From: CAZBUB01 sp964494985
GTDB taxonomy: Bacteria; Desulfobacterota; Desulfovibrionia; Desulfovibrionales; Desulfothermaceae
Direction: 5' to 3'
Assembly: GCA_964494985.1 (NCBI GenBank)
Contig: CAZBUB010000028.1
Span: 1 to 37,204, forward strand
DNA: 37,204 nt
Within the stretch, counting starts at the first letter, position 1, and each line of letters starts with the position of its first letter. This document shows, piece after piece, positions 1 to 7,942 of this stretch. The translations under genes were made by a program, and so were the position numbers. The notes beneath the pieces were generated by a model. The model ran no database searches. It saw nothing but the letters and a program-made list of their open reading frames with translations, and was not told the origin of the DNA.

Positions 1-1163
1 ATCTGCAGACCGGTAAAGCTCATGATAATGTAATTAAAGCCCACATAAAAGGCCAGGACGATGAAGATGCGCTGGAGCACCTTGTCCGGGATATACTGGG
101 AGGTGCGCGGACCAATCATGGATCCTATGAATATGCCCACCAGTTGCGTCCCGACCAGAGGCCAGTGCACAAGGACGCCTGCGGCCAGGTAGCTGAGAAT
201 GGCGGTCAGCATGCCGACCAGGACGGCCAGGGCCGAGGTTCCGGCCGCCAGGTACATGGGCAGTCCGGCCACAGCAGTGATAAAAGGGACCAGCAGGAAG
301 CCGCCGCCAACGCCCAAAAAGGCGGCAATGGCTGCAATGACGAATCCGCCGAGCAGGGGGAACAAGGGATTAAAGGAGAACTCCACCCCGTAGAAGGTGA
401 ACTTTATCGTTTTCATGCTAAAAGAAGTCATCTTCACGCCCAGCTCAGATGTGTCCACTGCCTCCCCGCTTCTCTTGCGCTTCATGGTCTGCTCAAAGGC
501 CTCAGCTGCCTGTTTGGCCTTCTTTTTTCCGGCCTGCCCCCTGGGTGTGGACTGGTAGAACATCCAGCAGCCGAGAACCAGGACAAAGACGCCGAACCAG
601 CCGATATAATCAGTAAATGAGACCTTCCCGGCGGTCAGGGTGGGGACCAGGTAGCTGCCCAGGATGGAACCTATGGCCAGGGCCAGGCCAACAGGAATGA
701 CCAGTCTGCCAAGCTTCCAGTAATTGACCACTGAGACCAGGGCACTGAGCCCGACCAGGAACTGGTTGGATATGCGGATAGTGTCTGTGATTGCGGAATT
801 CAAGGCCGGAGATTTGCCTGCGAATTTGTCTGCGTAGGGTCCAAGGCCGTAAATGGAGATGTGCCCGATCCCGGCCGCTATTCCCCCAAAGGCGCCTACA
901 GTGGAAAAGATCCATCCCACCAGGCAGGCCCACAGAAAGGCAATGATCAGGTTGATTTGCGGCGCTCCGGGGATTCCCAGATATCCTTCGGGGTCGTCCT
1001 TGTTCAGATATCCGTCCTCGTGGGCCAGGTTGATTGCTTCCTCCAGGGCATGGGGGTCTTCAGCAGCCTTTTCGGCTAAATCCTCCTGGGCCAAGGCCAG
1101 GCCTTGGGCAGCCACAAACAGGGTTAGCATTGCAAGGCAGATGAACAAGAGTTTTCTGGGCAT
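1..1163 (-). CDS. TauE/SafE family sulfite/anion exporter (3' end outside window)
   Basis: Membrane permease of the TauE/SafE (DUF81) family, whose members are proposed to export sulfite, sulfoacetate or related anions across the inner membrane. The frame is open from an ATG at 1163 to base 1, giving 387 visible residues with no stop, so the C-terminus lies outside. Residues 1-25 form a signal-like hydrophobic leader ending LALAQ, followed by an acidic region and several membrane segments. The two family glycine motifs are present: GAFGGIAAGIG near residue 90 and GVGGGFLLVPFI near 284. A charged linker (about 205-245, Lys-rich) separates the two halves. AGGAGG lies 5 bases before the ATG. A sigma-54-type promoter at 1303-1319 faces this gene, and an NtrC-type activator is divergent. 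The substrate is inferred from the family only; sulfite would suit a sulfate reducer. Confidence 0.9.
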   Translation of the reverse strand, partial: MPRKLLFICLAMLTLFVAAQGLALAQEDLAEKAAEDPHALEEAINLAHEDGYLNKDDPEGYLGIPGAPQINLIIAFLWACLVGWIFSTVGAFGGIAAGIGHISIYGLGPYADKFAGKSPALNSAITDTIRISNQFLVGLSALVSVVNYWKLGRLVIPVGLALAIGSILGSYLVPTLTAGKVSFTDYIGWFGVFVLVLGCWMFYQSTPRGQAGKKKAKQAAEAFEQTMKRKRSGEAVDTSELGVKMTSFSMKTIKFTFYGVEFSFNPLFPLLGGFVIAAIAAFLGVGGGFLLVPFITAVAGLPMYLAAGTSALAVLVGMLTAILSYLAAGVLVHWPLVGTQLVGIFIGSMIGPRTSQYIPDKVLQRIFIVLAFYVGFNYIIMSFTGLQ

Positions 1164-1302
1164 GAGTACCTCCTGAATCAGTTTGAAGTTGAGTGGATAG
1201 ATTTTGAATATTTAGCACAAACGCAGCAGCTTTGCAAGGATGCTGGCATTTTAAAATACCTCCTGCCGTTGGGGATGGAGTTGGAATTGAATTTTTATTG
1301 AA

Positions 1303-1319
1303 AGCAAGCCATGTGCCAA
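1303..1319 (-). promoter_or_regulatory. sigma-54 (-24/-12) promoter for the TauE/SafE gene
   Basis: Read on the minus strand the site is TTGGCACATGGCTTGCT. It has the -24 TTGGCAC block and the -12 TTGCT block, with GG and GC separated by exactly 10 bases as sigma-54 requires. A start of transcription near 1291 would leave a leader of about 130 bases before the ATG at 1163. An NtrC-type activator gene is divergent, and paired dyads lie at suitable distances upstream, which strengthens the call. Confidence 0.8.
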
Positions 1320-1370
1320 AAATAATAAGTTAGTTATATCAATGTGTTAACCCTTGAAGGTTCTATGAGT

Positions 1371-1386
1371 TGTCCCTCTTGGGATA
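1371..1386. promoter_or_regulatory. Putative activator (UAS) dyad 1
   Basis: The 16-bp site TGTCCCTCTTGGGATA has TGTCCC and GGGATA half-sites around a 4-base centre. It lies about 87 bases upstream of the predicted sigma-54 start, in the range used by enhancer-binding activators. Its centre is 31 bp, close to three helical turns, from a matching second dyad. Binding by the adjacent NtrC-type protein is inferred. Confidence 0.5.
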
Positions 1387-1401
1387 AATGCGGAAGGCTT
1401 T

Positions 1402-1417
1402 TGTCCAAAAAGGGACA
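1402..1417. promoter_or_regulatory. Putative activator (UAS) dyad 2
   Basis: The 16-bp site TGTCCAAAAAGGGACA has perfect 5-base arms TGTCC/GGACA. It has the same length and spacing as the dyad at 1371-1386 and would sit on the same DNA face. A related third site, TGTCCCACATGGGCTA, is at 1673-1688. Confidence 0.5.
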
Positions 1418-1552
1418 CAGGTATCTGTCAGGTATTCGTACTCAAGCTTTGGTCAAATCTACTTCGAAGCGCTGCCTCCGGTGGCTGGTTATCTGTTATC
1501 AGTTTGCATGAAAAAAAGGGGTAACCAATTGGGTTTACATGAATCGATTTCG

Positions 1553-1628
1553 GGCGAAGACAAGCTTCGCCTCTACAGCTGTATACCGCACCTTAGGGGC
1601 AGACTTAGTGTCTGCCCGTATTTTTTTT
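1553..1628 (+). terminator. Hairpin cluster ending in an intrinsic terminator
   Basis: Three dyads follow each other: GGCGAAG/CTTCGCC at 1553-1571, the palindrome TACAGCTGTA at 1574-1583, and GGGCAGAC/GTCTGCCC at 1597-1617. The last is followed by a T-rich run at 1619-1628, as in a rho-independent terminator. No plus-strand protein gene precedes it, because both flanking genes point outward. It could end a small RNA or be a REP-like repeat; the sequence alone does not decide. Confidence 0.55.
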
Positions 1629-1672
1629 GAACACTCCAGGCTCCTAAAAAACCTGAGAACAAAATCATCCTG

Positions 1673-1688
1673 TGTCCCACATGGGCTA
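1673..1688. promoter_or_regulatory. Putative activator dyad 3 near the regulator gene
   Basis: TGTCCCACATGGGCTA repeats the TGTCCC-N4-GGG pattern of the two dyads at 1371 and 1402, about 160 bases upstream of the regulator start. It could mediate autoregulation. The right half-site is imperfect. Confidence 0.35.
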
Positions 1689-1848
1689 AGCTTGCAAGGA
1701 TTTGGTTTTACGGCTACTGTGATCTAGATTTTTTTGCCTAATATTTTCATATAAAGCAAATAGTTAAGTATTTATTCCTGTGAGTCTGGTTTAGCCTAGC
1801 TGAAAATAGAAAGTGCAATGATTGCAATATTTCTCAAGGAGCAAAGAT

Positions 1849-3201
1849 ATGGCTGCAGTGCAGCGTATATGCCTAGTTGATGACGAGAAAAACACCCTTA
1901 AGGTGCTTTCTGCCTTTTTGCATAAACAGGGCTATCAGGTGGAGACCGCTCAGAGTGGCGAGCAGGCCTGGGATAAGCTTAAAAGCCGGGACTGCCAACT
2001 GTTGATTACCGACCTTAAATTGCCAGGCAAAAGCGGTCTGGAGCTTTTGGAGGCGGTCAAGAGCTGCTGGCCACAGATGCCGGTGATCATGATCACTGCC
2101 TACGGCAGCATCCCCAATGCTGTGCAGGCTATGCAAAGCGGGGCTTTTAACTATCTGACTAAGCCAGTGAATCTGGACGAGCTTGCAGTGCTGGTCAGGA
2201 ATGCTTTGCAGCAGGCGGGACTTATGCAGGAGAACACCGAGCTGAGGAAGCAGCTTCAGGAGAGATTTCAGCTGGGTTTCATCGTGGGCAGAAGCAAGCC
2301 CATGCAAAGGATTTTCAACATGGTGGAGAAGGTTTCAGGCTATGACTCGAACATAATTATTACCGGAGAGACTGGCACAGGCAAGGAGCTCATTGCTAGG
2401 GCTATCCATTACTCTGGACAGCAGGGGGACAGGCCGTTTGTGACCATTGACTGTGCTGTGATCCCGGAGTCCCTCTTGGAATCCGAGCTTTTCGGTCATG
2501 CCAAGGGCGCTTTCACCGGGGCTACAGAGGTTAAGCAGGGTCAGATCGAGCTGGCTGAAGGAGGCACCCTGTTTTTGGACGAGATTGGGGAGCTACCCTT
2601 AAGCCTGCAGAAGAAATTCCTGCGTTTCTTGCAGGAGAAGATCATTGTGCGCGTGGGCTGCAATAAGCGGCGCAAAGTGAATGTGCGCATCATCGCGGCC
2701 ACCAACAAGGATCTGGAGGAGGAAGTCCGGGCCGGGAACTGGCGGGAGGACCTCTTCTACCGTTTGAATGTGATCAGTCTGGAGGTACCTCCTTTGCGGG
2801 AGCGCAAGGATGATATTCCACTTCTGGTGGATTTCTTCCTGGACAAGTACAACCGACAGAACAACAAGGCTATTAAGGCAGCCTCCAGTCAAGTGCTGCA
2901 GATCTTCTACAACTACGATTGGCCTGGGAATGTCAGGGAGCTGGAGAACGTGATCGAGCGGGCTGTGGTCCTTAGCGGATCAGACAAGATATTCCCTTCC
3001 AACCTGCCGGATAAGCTGGCAAACCTCAAAACCGGCCCTGCGCAGGGGCAGGCAGAAATGAATCTTTTAAGCCTAGAATATGAGGTTATAAACAAGGCCC
3101 TAGAACAAAGCGGTGGGAACCAGAGTGCGGCAGCGCGCCTGCTGGGCATCTCCAGGAAACAGCTCAGGACAAAATTGCAAAATCATGGCCTTTTGCAGTA
3201 A
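1849..3201 (+). CDS. NtrC-family sigma-54-dependent response regulator
   Basis: Two-component activator of sigma-54 RNA polymerase, 450 aa. The receiver domain (about residues 5-120) has the acidic pair D11-D12, phosphoacceptor D55 in LLITDLKLP, and K105 in YLTKP. The AAA+ domain (about 145-385) has Walker A GETGTGKE at 173-180, the sigma-54 contact loop GAFTGA at 220-225, and Walker B with D244-E245. A Fis-type helix-turn-helix (NQSAAARLLGISRKQLRTKL) ends the protein. The ATG at 1849 is preferred because AAGGAG lies 7 bases before it; an upstream in-frame TTG at 1822 has no such site. No histidine kinase is adjacent. The PAS kinase at 21894 is a possible but unproven partner. The divergent TauE/SafE gene carries a sigma-54 promoter and is the likely target. 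Confidence 0.96.
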   Translation: MAAVQRICLVDDEKNTLKVLSAFLHKQGYQVETAQSGEQAWDKLKSRDCQLLITDLKLPGKSGLELLEAVKSCWPQMPVIMITAYGSIPNAVQAMQSGAFNYLTKPVNLDELAVLVRNALQQAGLMQENTELRKQLQERFQLGFIVGRSKPMQRIFNMVEKVSGYDSNIIITGETGTGKELIARAIHYSGQQGDRPFVTIDCAVIPESLLESELFGHAKGAFTGATEVKQGQIELAEGGTLFLDEIGELPLSLQKKFLRFLQEKIIVRVGCNKRRKVNVRIIAATNKDLEEEVRAGNWREDLFYRLNVISLEVPPLRERKDDIPLLVDFFLDKYNRQNNKAIKAASSQVLQIFYNYDWPGNVRELENVIERAVVLSGSDKIFPSNLPDKLANLKTGPAQGQAEMNLLSLEYEVINKALEQSGGNQSAAARLLGISRKQLRTKLQNHGLLQ

Positions 3202-3213
3202 GTCTTATCCTGC

Positions 3214-4227
3214 TTAGAATTCATAGTCCAAACCAAAGGTCATCAGATACACGCTTTCCTGGGGGTCCTCACCCCAGATTTCTGGGTCCAGATCCAGGGA
3301 GGCATAGCCCAGCTCCATGATTGCGGCTAGATTTTCATAAAGCCTGTAGCGTTGGTCAATTCTGGCCTCAAAAAAGGAATCTTCCTTGCTCAGGCCCTGC
3401 AGGTTTTCCTGGGCCAGATCCTGATCAAATGTTCCCCGACCGTACATCAGGGCAACGGAATGCTCCAGACGATTTAACAAATTGATATTATTGAGTCCTA
3501 GTCCTATTTCCCAGAGACCGGGTTCATAGTAGCCTTGGGTCTGTTGCTGAACCAAGGCCTGGACCAGGGAGGAGCTGCTAAGGGCAGAAGGCTTGAAGCT
3601 GCTGTACGCTAGAGGGCCCTGATTTCGTCCGGGAGTGAAGTCCAGATCCCGCAAGGCGCTGGGGAGATTGCTGCGCTTGCTCTGGGTTTTTACCTGCTGG
3701 CTAGATTGGTATTGGCCCCAGATTCTGGGGGTGGCCAAATCAGAGGAGTAGGCCAGGCTTAGCCCGGCAAGCCAGCTTTTATGCTTGTGCTCTGCACGCT
3801 GCAGATCTGCTCGCAACACAGTGCCCTGTAAGAGCAAGGGCTGGAACAAGTCCAAAGTATAGCTGAGCTTCAGCCACCAGGAGTCCTCCAGGGCTAAATC
3901 CAGAGAATCTGCTGAGGGGGCAGATTTCCAATCTGAAAAAGTGTTCCTGGGATGGGATTGAGGGAAACTGTAGTTGTATGCATGCTGATGAGCACTGTCT
4001 GCTTCCAGATCAAGATTTTTCCAGATGCTCTGAGCGCTGATCTGGTGAAAATAGCTTTGCAGTCTTTGCTCTATGCTTGAAGCTGAGGCTGAGTGCGGAG
4101 CTTGCCCCTCTTGTGCAGGAGTGCCGGTCAGGCCCTGTTCTTGGTCGGCTGAATCCAATCCAAGAGCCAGGCCAGGGAGCAAAATCAGGCACAGGATTGT
4201 AAGACACCAGCTGAGCATGGTTTTCAT
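3214..4227 (-). CDS. Secreted protein, predicted outer-membrane beta-barrel
   Basis: A 337-aa protein whose family I do not recognise. Residues 1-23 are a signal peptide (MKTMLSWCLTILCLILLPGL, then ALG). The mature part starts with a Gln/Ser-rich stretch, then alternating hydrophobic and polar segments rich in Trp, Tyr and Leu. It ends LMTFGLDYEF with a C-terminal Phe, the usual signature of outer-membrane barrels recognised by BamA. GAAAGG precedes the ATG. The gene converges on the NtrC-type regulator, with only 12 bases between the stops, and no hairpin is evident between them. An outer-membrane location is inferred from the signal peptide, alternating pattern and final aromatic residue. 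Confidence 0.75.
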   Translation of the reverse strand: MKTMLSWCLTILCLILLPGLALGLDSADQEQGLTGTPAQEGQAPHSASASSIEQRLQSYFHQISAQSIWKNLDLEADSAHQHAYNYSFPQSHPRNTFSDWKSAPSADSLDLALEDSWWLKLSYTLDLFQPLLLQGTVLRADLQRAEHKHKSWLAGLSLAYSSDLATPRIWGQYQSSQQVKTQSKRSNLPSALRDLDFTPGRNQGPLAYSSFKPSALSSSSLVQALVQQQTQGYYEPGLWEIGLGLNNINLLNRLEHSVALMYGRGTFDQDLAQENLQGLSKEDSFFEARIDQRYRLYENLAAIMELGYASLDLDPEIWGEDPQESVYLMTFGLDYEF

Positions 4228-4343
4228 GCAGGTTTCCTTTCTGCAAGTTTTTAGGAAGCTCTAGTTCACGCTTGACTCCACTCAATTCATAATTTTTTTT
4301 TACCGAGAATGCAAGGTCTGGAAGGGTGAAAAGTTAAAAAAAT

Positions 4344-4373
4344 TTGACCGTTCAAAAAATTGAACAATATCAA
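4344..4373 (+). promoter_or_regulatory. Possible promoter with inverted-repeat operator
   Basis: TTGACC (4344-4349) and TATCAA (4368-4373) are 18 bases apart, upstream of the gene at 4478. Between them lies the inverted repeat GTTCAA-AAAA-TTGAAC (4350-4365), placed where a repressor would block RNA polymerase. The -10 match is weak. Confidence 0.35.
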
Positions 4374-4477
4374 TAAACAAACATTTCGGTTGCGCGAGAT
4401 GCAGGGAAAGTGTAGGTTGCATCAGAAGATCACGTCCAGCAACTTTTTACTGCCCAAACAGTTCCAGGAGAGCAGTT

Positions 4478-6103
4478 ATGTTTAAGGTGTTGTTTATCCC
4501 CAGCTTCAGAGTGCTTTGCAGCTCTCTGCTGCTGGCTTATTTTTTGCTGTTTTTTGTCACTGGGCTCCAGGCCCAGTCCAGGAGCCTTGCAGTGTTGCCC
4601 TTTGAGGTGCGCACCAGCCAGGAATACAGTTATCTCAAAGAGGCAGTTCCGGACATGTTCGCCTCCAGGGTAGCCCAGGCCAAAGGCTACAGATTGCTCA
4701 GCGAGTCCAGGATCAAGGCCTTGGAGATTGATCCTGGAGAGTTAGATCAGGATCTGGCATTGCAGGCAGGCCAAAAGGCAGGGGCAGACTTGGTAGTCTA
4801 CGGCTCCTTGACCATGCTGCAGGAGACCTGGAGCCTGGATGCCAAGCTGCTGGATGTGGGTCAGGGTGATCTTAAGGGGTCTTTTTCCCGCTCCGGCTCC
4901 CAGTTACAAGGGCTTATCCCAGGTCTGGAGGAGATGGCTGCTGACATGCGCAAGGCCTTGCAAGATGGCAGCGTACAGAAGCAAGCCAGGGTTGAGGCCA
5001 GAGAGCTGCCAGAGGACCAGGCTGAACAGGAGGCGCCTTATGCCGGTTTCGAGGCAGCTCAGAAGGGCAGAACCGAACTGCCCCAGGCCTGGTCTGGGCC
5101 GGAGATGGAAAGGAATATCACAGGTCTGGCAGCAGGGGACACGACTGGAGATGGCAAGACAGAGACGATCCTGGTAGACAAGGATTACGTCTATATCTAC
5201 AGCCTGGAAGACAAAAGGTTCCAGAAGTTGGCAGAGATCCAGTCTCCAGGCAACTCCAACTGCATCGCCGTGGATGTGGGGGACATAAATGGCAATGGTC
5301 AGGCAGAGATATTTGTCAGCGCCAGGAATAACCGGGGAGATATGCTGCGCTCTTTTATTCTGGAATACCAGGATGGCGAGTATAAAAGGCTTCTGGAAAA
5401 GGAACCCTGGTTTTACAGGACAGTCCAGGATTCGGAGCAAGGATTAATGCTTTTGGGCCAAAAACACAGGCGAGAGGCGGATCCCTTCCAGGCAGAGATA
5501 GTGCGCCTCAAGTACCAGGATGGGAAGTATGTCCCAGGTCAGACTTTGGTTAATAAGGGCAGCAAACTCAATGTCCTGGGCCTGGCCCATGGCAAGGTCA
5601 GGCAGGAGTCAGGCCGGGAAGTCGTAGCCCTGGACAGTCAGGACAGGCTGCGGCTGCTAGATTCTGGTTGGGGACAAGCCTGGTCCTCCAGGGAAAGCTA
5701 TGGAGGTAGCACCCTGTTCTTGCAAGGCTCAAGCAAAGGCCAAGGTTCTGGGCACGAGCGCTTTTATCTCTCTGGCAGAACCGTAGTCCTCCAGCCCAAG
5801 CAGGATCAGCCAGCCCAGGTATTTGCCTTCAAGAATCAGGGCCTGAGTCCGATCAAGCTGCAGAGGATGCGCAAATTTGAGGCAGGTGAGGTGCTGGGCC
5901 TGGCCTGGGATGGAGAAAGCCTGCAGGAAAAGTGGAAAACAAAGACGTATGATGGTCATTTCCGGGATCTGGCCTTAGGGGATCTCAACAACGACGGAAC
6001 TCAGGAAGTGGCAGCCCTGTTGATCAAAAAGGAAGGTCTCACCATGTTTAGCAGTCCCTTGAGCCAGGTGCTGATCTTTCCTGTACAGCTCCAGGGTAAA
6101 TGA
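4478..6103 (+). CDS. Secreted TolB/FlgO-like protein with FG-GAP (VCBS) repeats
   Basis: A 541-aa exported protein. An N-terminal signal segment (about 1-32, ending LQAQS) is followed by an LAVLPFEVRT domain (about 35-165). This resembles the FlgO/CsgG/TolB-N fold, with the typical pattern of a multiprotein regulator that acts on the envelope. The C-terminal part carries calcium-loop FG-GAP/VCBS motifs: DTTGDGKTE, DINGNGQAE and, near the end, DLNNDGTQE. These suggest a beta-propeller. CAGGAGAG lies before the ATG. The gene stands alone between divergent and convergent neighbours. A scaffold or envelope-assembly role is inferred; the sequence does not show a specific partner. Confidence 0.85.
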   Translation: MFKVLFIPSFRVLCSSLLLAYFLLFFVTGLQAQSRSLAVLPFEVRTSQEYSYLKEAVPDMFASRVAQAKGYRLLSESRIKALEIDPGELDQDLALQAGQKAGADLVVYGSLTMLQETWSLDAKLLDVGQGDLKGSFSRSGSQLQGLIPGLEEMAADMRKALQDGSVQKQARVEARELPEDQAEQEAPYAGFEAAQKGRTELPQAWSGPEMERNITGLAAGDTTGDGKTETILVDKDYVYIYSLEDKRFQKLAEIQSPGNSNCIAVDVGDINGNGQAEIFVSARNNRGDMLRSFILEYQDGEYKRLLEKEPWFYRTVQDSEQGLMLLGQKHRREADPFQAEIVRLKYQDGKYVPGQTLVNKGSKLNVLGLAHGKVRQESGREVVALDSQDRLRLLDSGWGQAWSSRESYGGSTLFLQGSSKGQGSGHERFYLSGRTVVLQPKQDQPAQVFAFKNQGLSPIKLQRMRKFEAGEVLGLAWDGESLQEKWKTKTYDGHFRDLALGDLNNDGTQEVAALLIKKEGLTMFSSPLSQVLIFPVQLQGK

Positions 6104-6112
6104 GGGTTTTCG

Positions 6113-6142
6113 AAGAGCTAACCTCCCCTGTGCTCTTTTTCA
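6113..6142 (+). terminator. Weak intrinsic terminator after the FG-GAP gene
   Basis: AAGAGC (6113-6118) pairs with GCTCTT (6132-6137) around a 13-base loop and runs into a short T tract. The stem is only 6 bp, so the call is tentative. Confidence 0.35.
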
Positions 6143-6288
6143 GATGCATGTTTGCATTGTGGTGTGTGGCTCCTGCCGCCTTAGGAGTCTCAGGCTTTGG
6201 TTGCTCAACCTTTACAGACATGAGCCCCTTACGCTATCCAAGCCTGGCAATGGCTCAAGGATATTTTAGCGCTTGGGGCTTCACAAGT

Positions 6289-6786
6289 CTATGTGCGGGC
6301 AGCACCCCTTAAAGGCATCATTTTGGGCTTTAGCCAGCCTTGGCCTAATAGCCTGAATGAGGCTGCAGCTATGAGAAATAAAAGCATAAATGCTAAATGA
6401 CTGATATCTATAAACATAGTCAGTGCCGGGGAGAAGGTTACCTGGGGCAGGTTTTTGAAAACCCGCAAGATACCTGTGAGCACCAGGGCACCCAGGAAAA
6501 GGCCTCGAACTGCCCCAGGGATGCTTAATGTGTATTTCTGGCGCAGGGACAAAAAATAGTGTGTGAGTATATAGGCCAGCAAACCCAAAAGCACTGTAGC
6601 CCCCAGATAATGAATTGTGTGGGTCAGGTAGAAGTCCCCGGACCAGCCCAGGCCTGGGATGTCAGCGATATAGAAGCGCTTGAATAAGGGCATCTGCCCC
6701 ACTCCGGTGAAGGCCAAGGCAGCAAACAAGACAACAAAAAGGGTGCGCACCCCCCTGCCAGGCAGTAATATATCCCTGTGGGTCAT
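6289..6786 (-). CDS. Cytochrome b-like membrane subunit
   Basis: A 165-aa integral membrane protein with about four hydrophobic segments. Histidines lie inside or beside the helices (HTIHYLGATVLLGLLAYILTHYF and DISHLAFMLLFLI), as in the cytochrome b subunits of respiratory Fe-S oxidoreductases such as the FdnI type. Haem binding is inferred. The ATG at 6786 overlaps the stop of the upstream ferredoxin gene in an ATGA junction and has GGAGG just before it. The further upstream in-frame start at 6819 is therefore not used here. The tight coupling says the two products form one complex, in which this subunit would exchange electrons with the quinone pool. Confidence 0.8.
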   Translation of the reverse strand: MTHRDILLPGRGVRTLFVVLFAALAFTGVGQMPLFKRFYIADIPGLGWSGDFYLTHTIHYLGATVLLGLLAYILTHYFLSLRQKYTLSIPGAVRGLFLGALVLTGILRVFKNLPQVTFSPALTMFIDISHLAFMLLFLIAAASFRLLGQGWLKPKMMPLRGAART

Positions 6787-7751
6787 GATCTTTCCTCCTT
6801 TGTATTGAAAACTCCCCAAAAGCGAAGCGCGGCTGCTGCCACGCCGGCTATCGGTGCGATGAGCATGGCTTTGCCCAGGTTGTCGGCCAGGGACATGGAG
6901 TTTTGCACAGGCTCCAGATGTGGCTGACCAGGCCCCTGCTGCACAGCCTGGTTGAGCTCCTCAAAAGGCACAGGGGAGACATAGATGGTGTTGGTGCCCC
7001 CATTTTCTTCCTCCCCGTAGATATAACCTTCAATCTCTTCAGCCCTAGCTTTGGCCTCTTCCAGGATTGCCTGCCTGGGTCCTATCCTTTGCAGCTGCTG
7101 GGGACAGGCCTCAATGCAGGCCGGAAGCTCCCCCTCTTGGACTCGATCCAGGCAGCGGTCGCATTTGAACATGACCCCGTTGCCGGCCAGGCTGGGCAGA
7201 AGCTTTAAATACAGCCCCACTCCGGTTTGGCGCTGGGGGATGTGCCAGGGACAGACCACATTGCATTTGGAGCCGCCCAGACAGATGTCCGGATGGATCT
7301 GAGTGATACCGTTTTGTAGCTTGCGGGCCGCCCCCCAGGGACAGAGGTTGGCACAGGGCGGATTCTGGCAGTGCAAGCAGCGCCTGGGGATGTAGATGGT
7401 TTGTTCCTGTCCATTGATCTGGACCTGAGCCTTCTGGATGTAGAGCCAGGTGTAAGGAGTCAGGCGGTTTCTGACTTCCTGGTCCTCGCTCCAGTCCGAA
7501 ACCTTGACCCGGTCTGGATACATCTTGGGAAAGGGCTTCTCAGGCTCCGGGAACTTGTGCGCATTCGTGGCCTTGCAGGCATCCACACAGACCTCGCAGC
7601 CTATACACTTGCTAATATCCAGCCAGGTGGCCAGCTCCTCTTGAGGCGCTGCCTGCACCGCAGAGGGCAAAGGCAGCCTGGATGCGGTCAAAGCCCCGGC
7701 AGCAGCAAATCCAGCTTGGATGAACCCCCTGCGGGAGATATTTTTGGACAT
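6783..7751 (-). CDS. Tat-exported four-cluster ferredoxin-like subunit with C-terminal membrane anchor
   Basis: A 322-aa electron-transfer subunit like HybA, FdnH or TtrB. The N-terminus has a twin-arginine signal (SRRGFIQAG, cleavage near residue 34). Cysteine groups for 4Fe-4S clusters follow: CIGCEVCVDAC, CLHCQNPPCANLCP, CLGGSKCNVVCP, and CDRC with a paired CIEACP. A hydrophobic segment near residues 295-312 (AMLIAPIAGVAAAALRFWGV) looks like the C-terminal anchor of FdnH/HybA. CAGGAGG precedes the ATG. It is translationally coupled to the cytochrome b-like gene. No molybdopterin or hydrogenase catalytic subunit is within reach, so the donor of electrons is unknown. The module presumably works at the periplasmic face. 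Confidence 0.9.
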   Translation of the reverse strand: MSKNISRRGFIQAGFAAAGALTASRLPLPSAVQAAPQEELATWLDISKCIGCEVCVDACKATNAHKFPEPEKPFPKMYPDRVKVSDWSEDQEVRNRLTPYTWLYIQKAQVQINGQEQTIYIPRRCLHCQNPPCANLCPWGAARKLQNGITQIHPDICLGGSKCNVVCPWHIPQRQTGVGLYLKLLPSLAGNGVMFKCDRCLDRVQEGELPACIEACPQQLQRIGPRQAILEEAKARAEEIEGYIYGEEENGGTNTIYVSPVPFEELNQAVQQGPGQPHLEPVQNSMSLADNLGKAMLIAPIAGVAAAALRFWGVFNTKEERS

Positions 7752-7942
7752 AAGGCCTCCTGTTTTTTTAAATCTCCTAAAAGTATAGATCCAATTTGGG
7801 CCAAAAGGTTTCAGATTTTGTAAGTATTGCCATGAAAATATGGTGAATAACTACCAGATTTTTTGTCCAAAATGTGCCAAGGAAGACTTTTGGAGATAAA
7901 AAAAAGGGCAGGGGAGGGCAACATTACAGATCAAGCAACACA

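Noticed and set aside
610..933. Open frames antisense to or out of frame with the TauE gene
   Set aside because: The real minus-strand frame from 1163 gives a complete TauE/SafE domain, so these are shadows.
6100..6312. 70-codon open frame overlapping the FG-GAP gene stop
   Set aside because: It starts in an ATGA overlap but has no family likeness, overlaps the cytochrome b gene end by 24 bases and contains the weak terminator at 6113-6142.
7840..7890. TTGGCAC-like string upstream of the ferredoxin gene as a second sigma-54 promoter
   Set aside because: The -12 block is missing: it reads TGGAC where TTGC is required.
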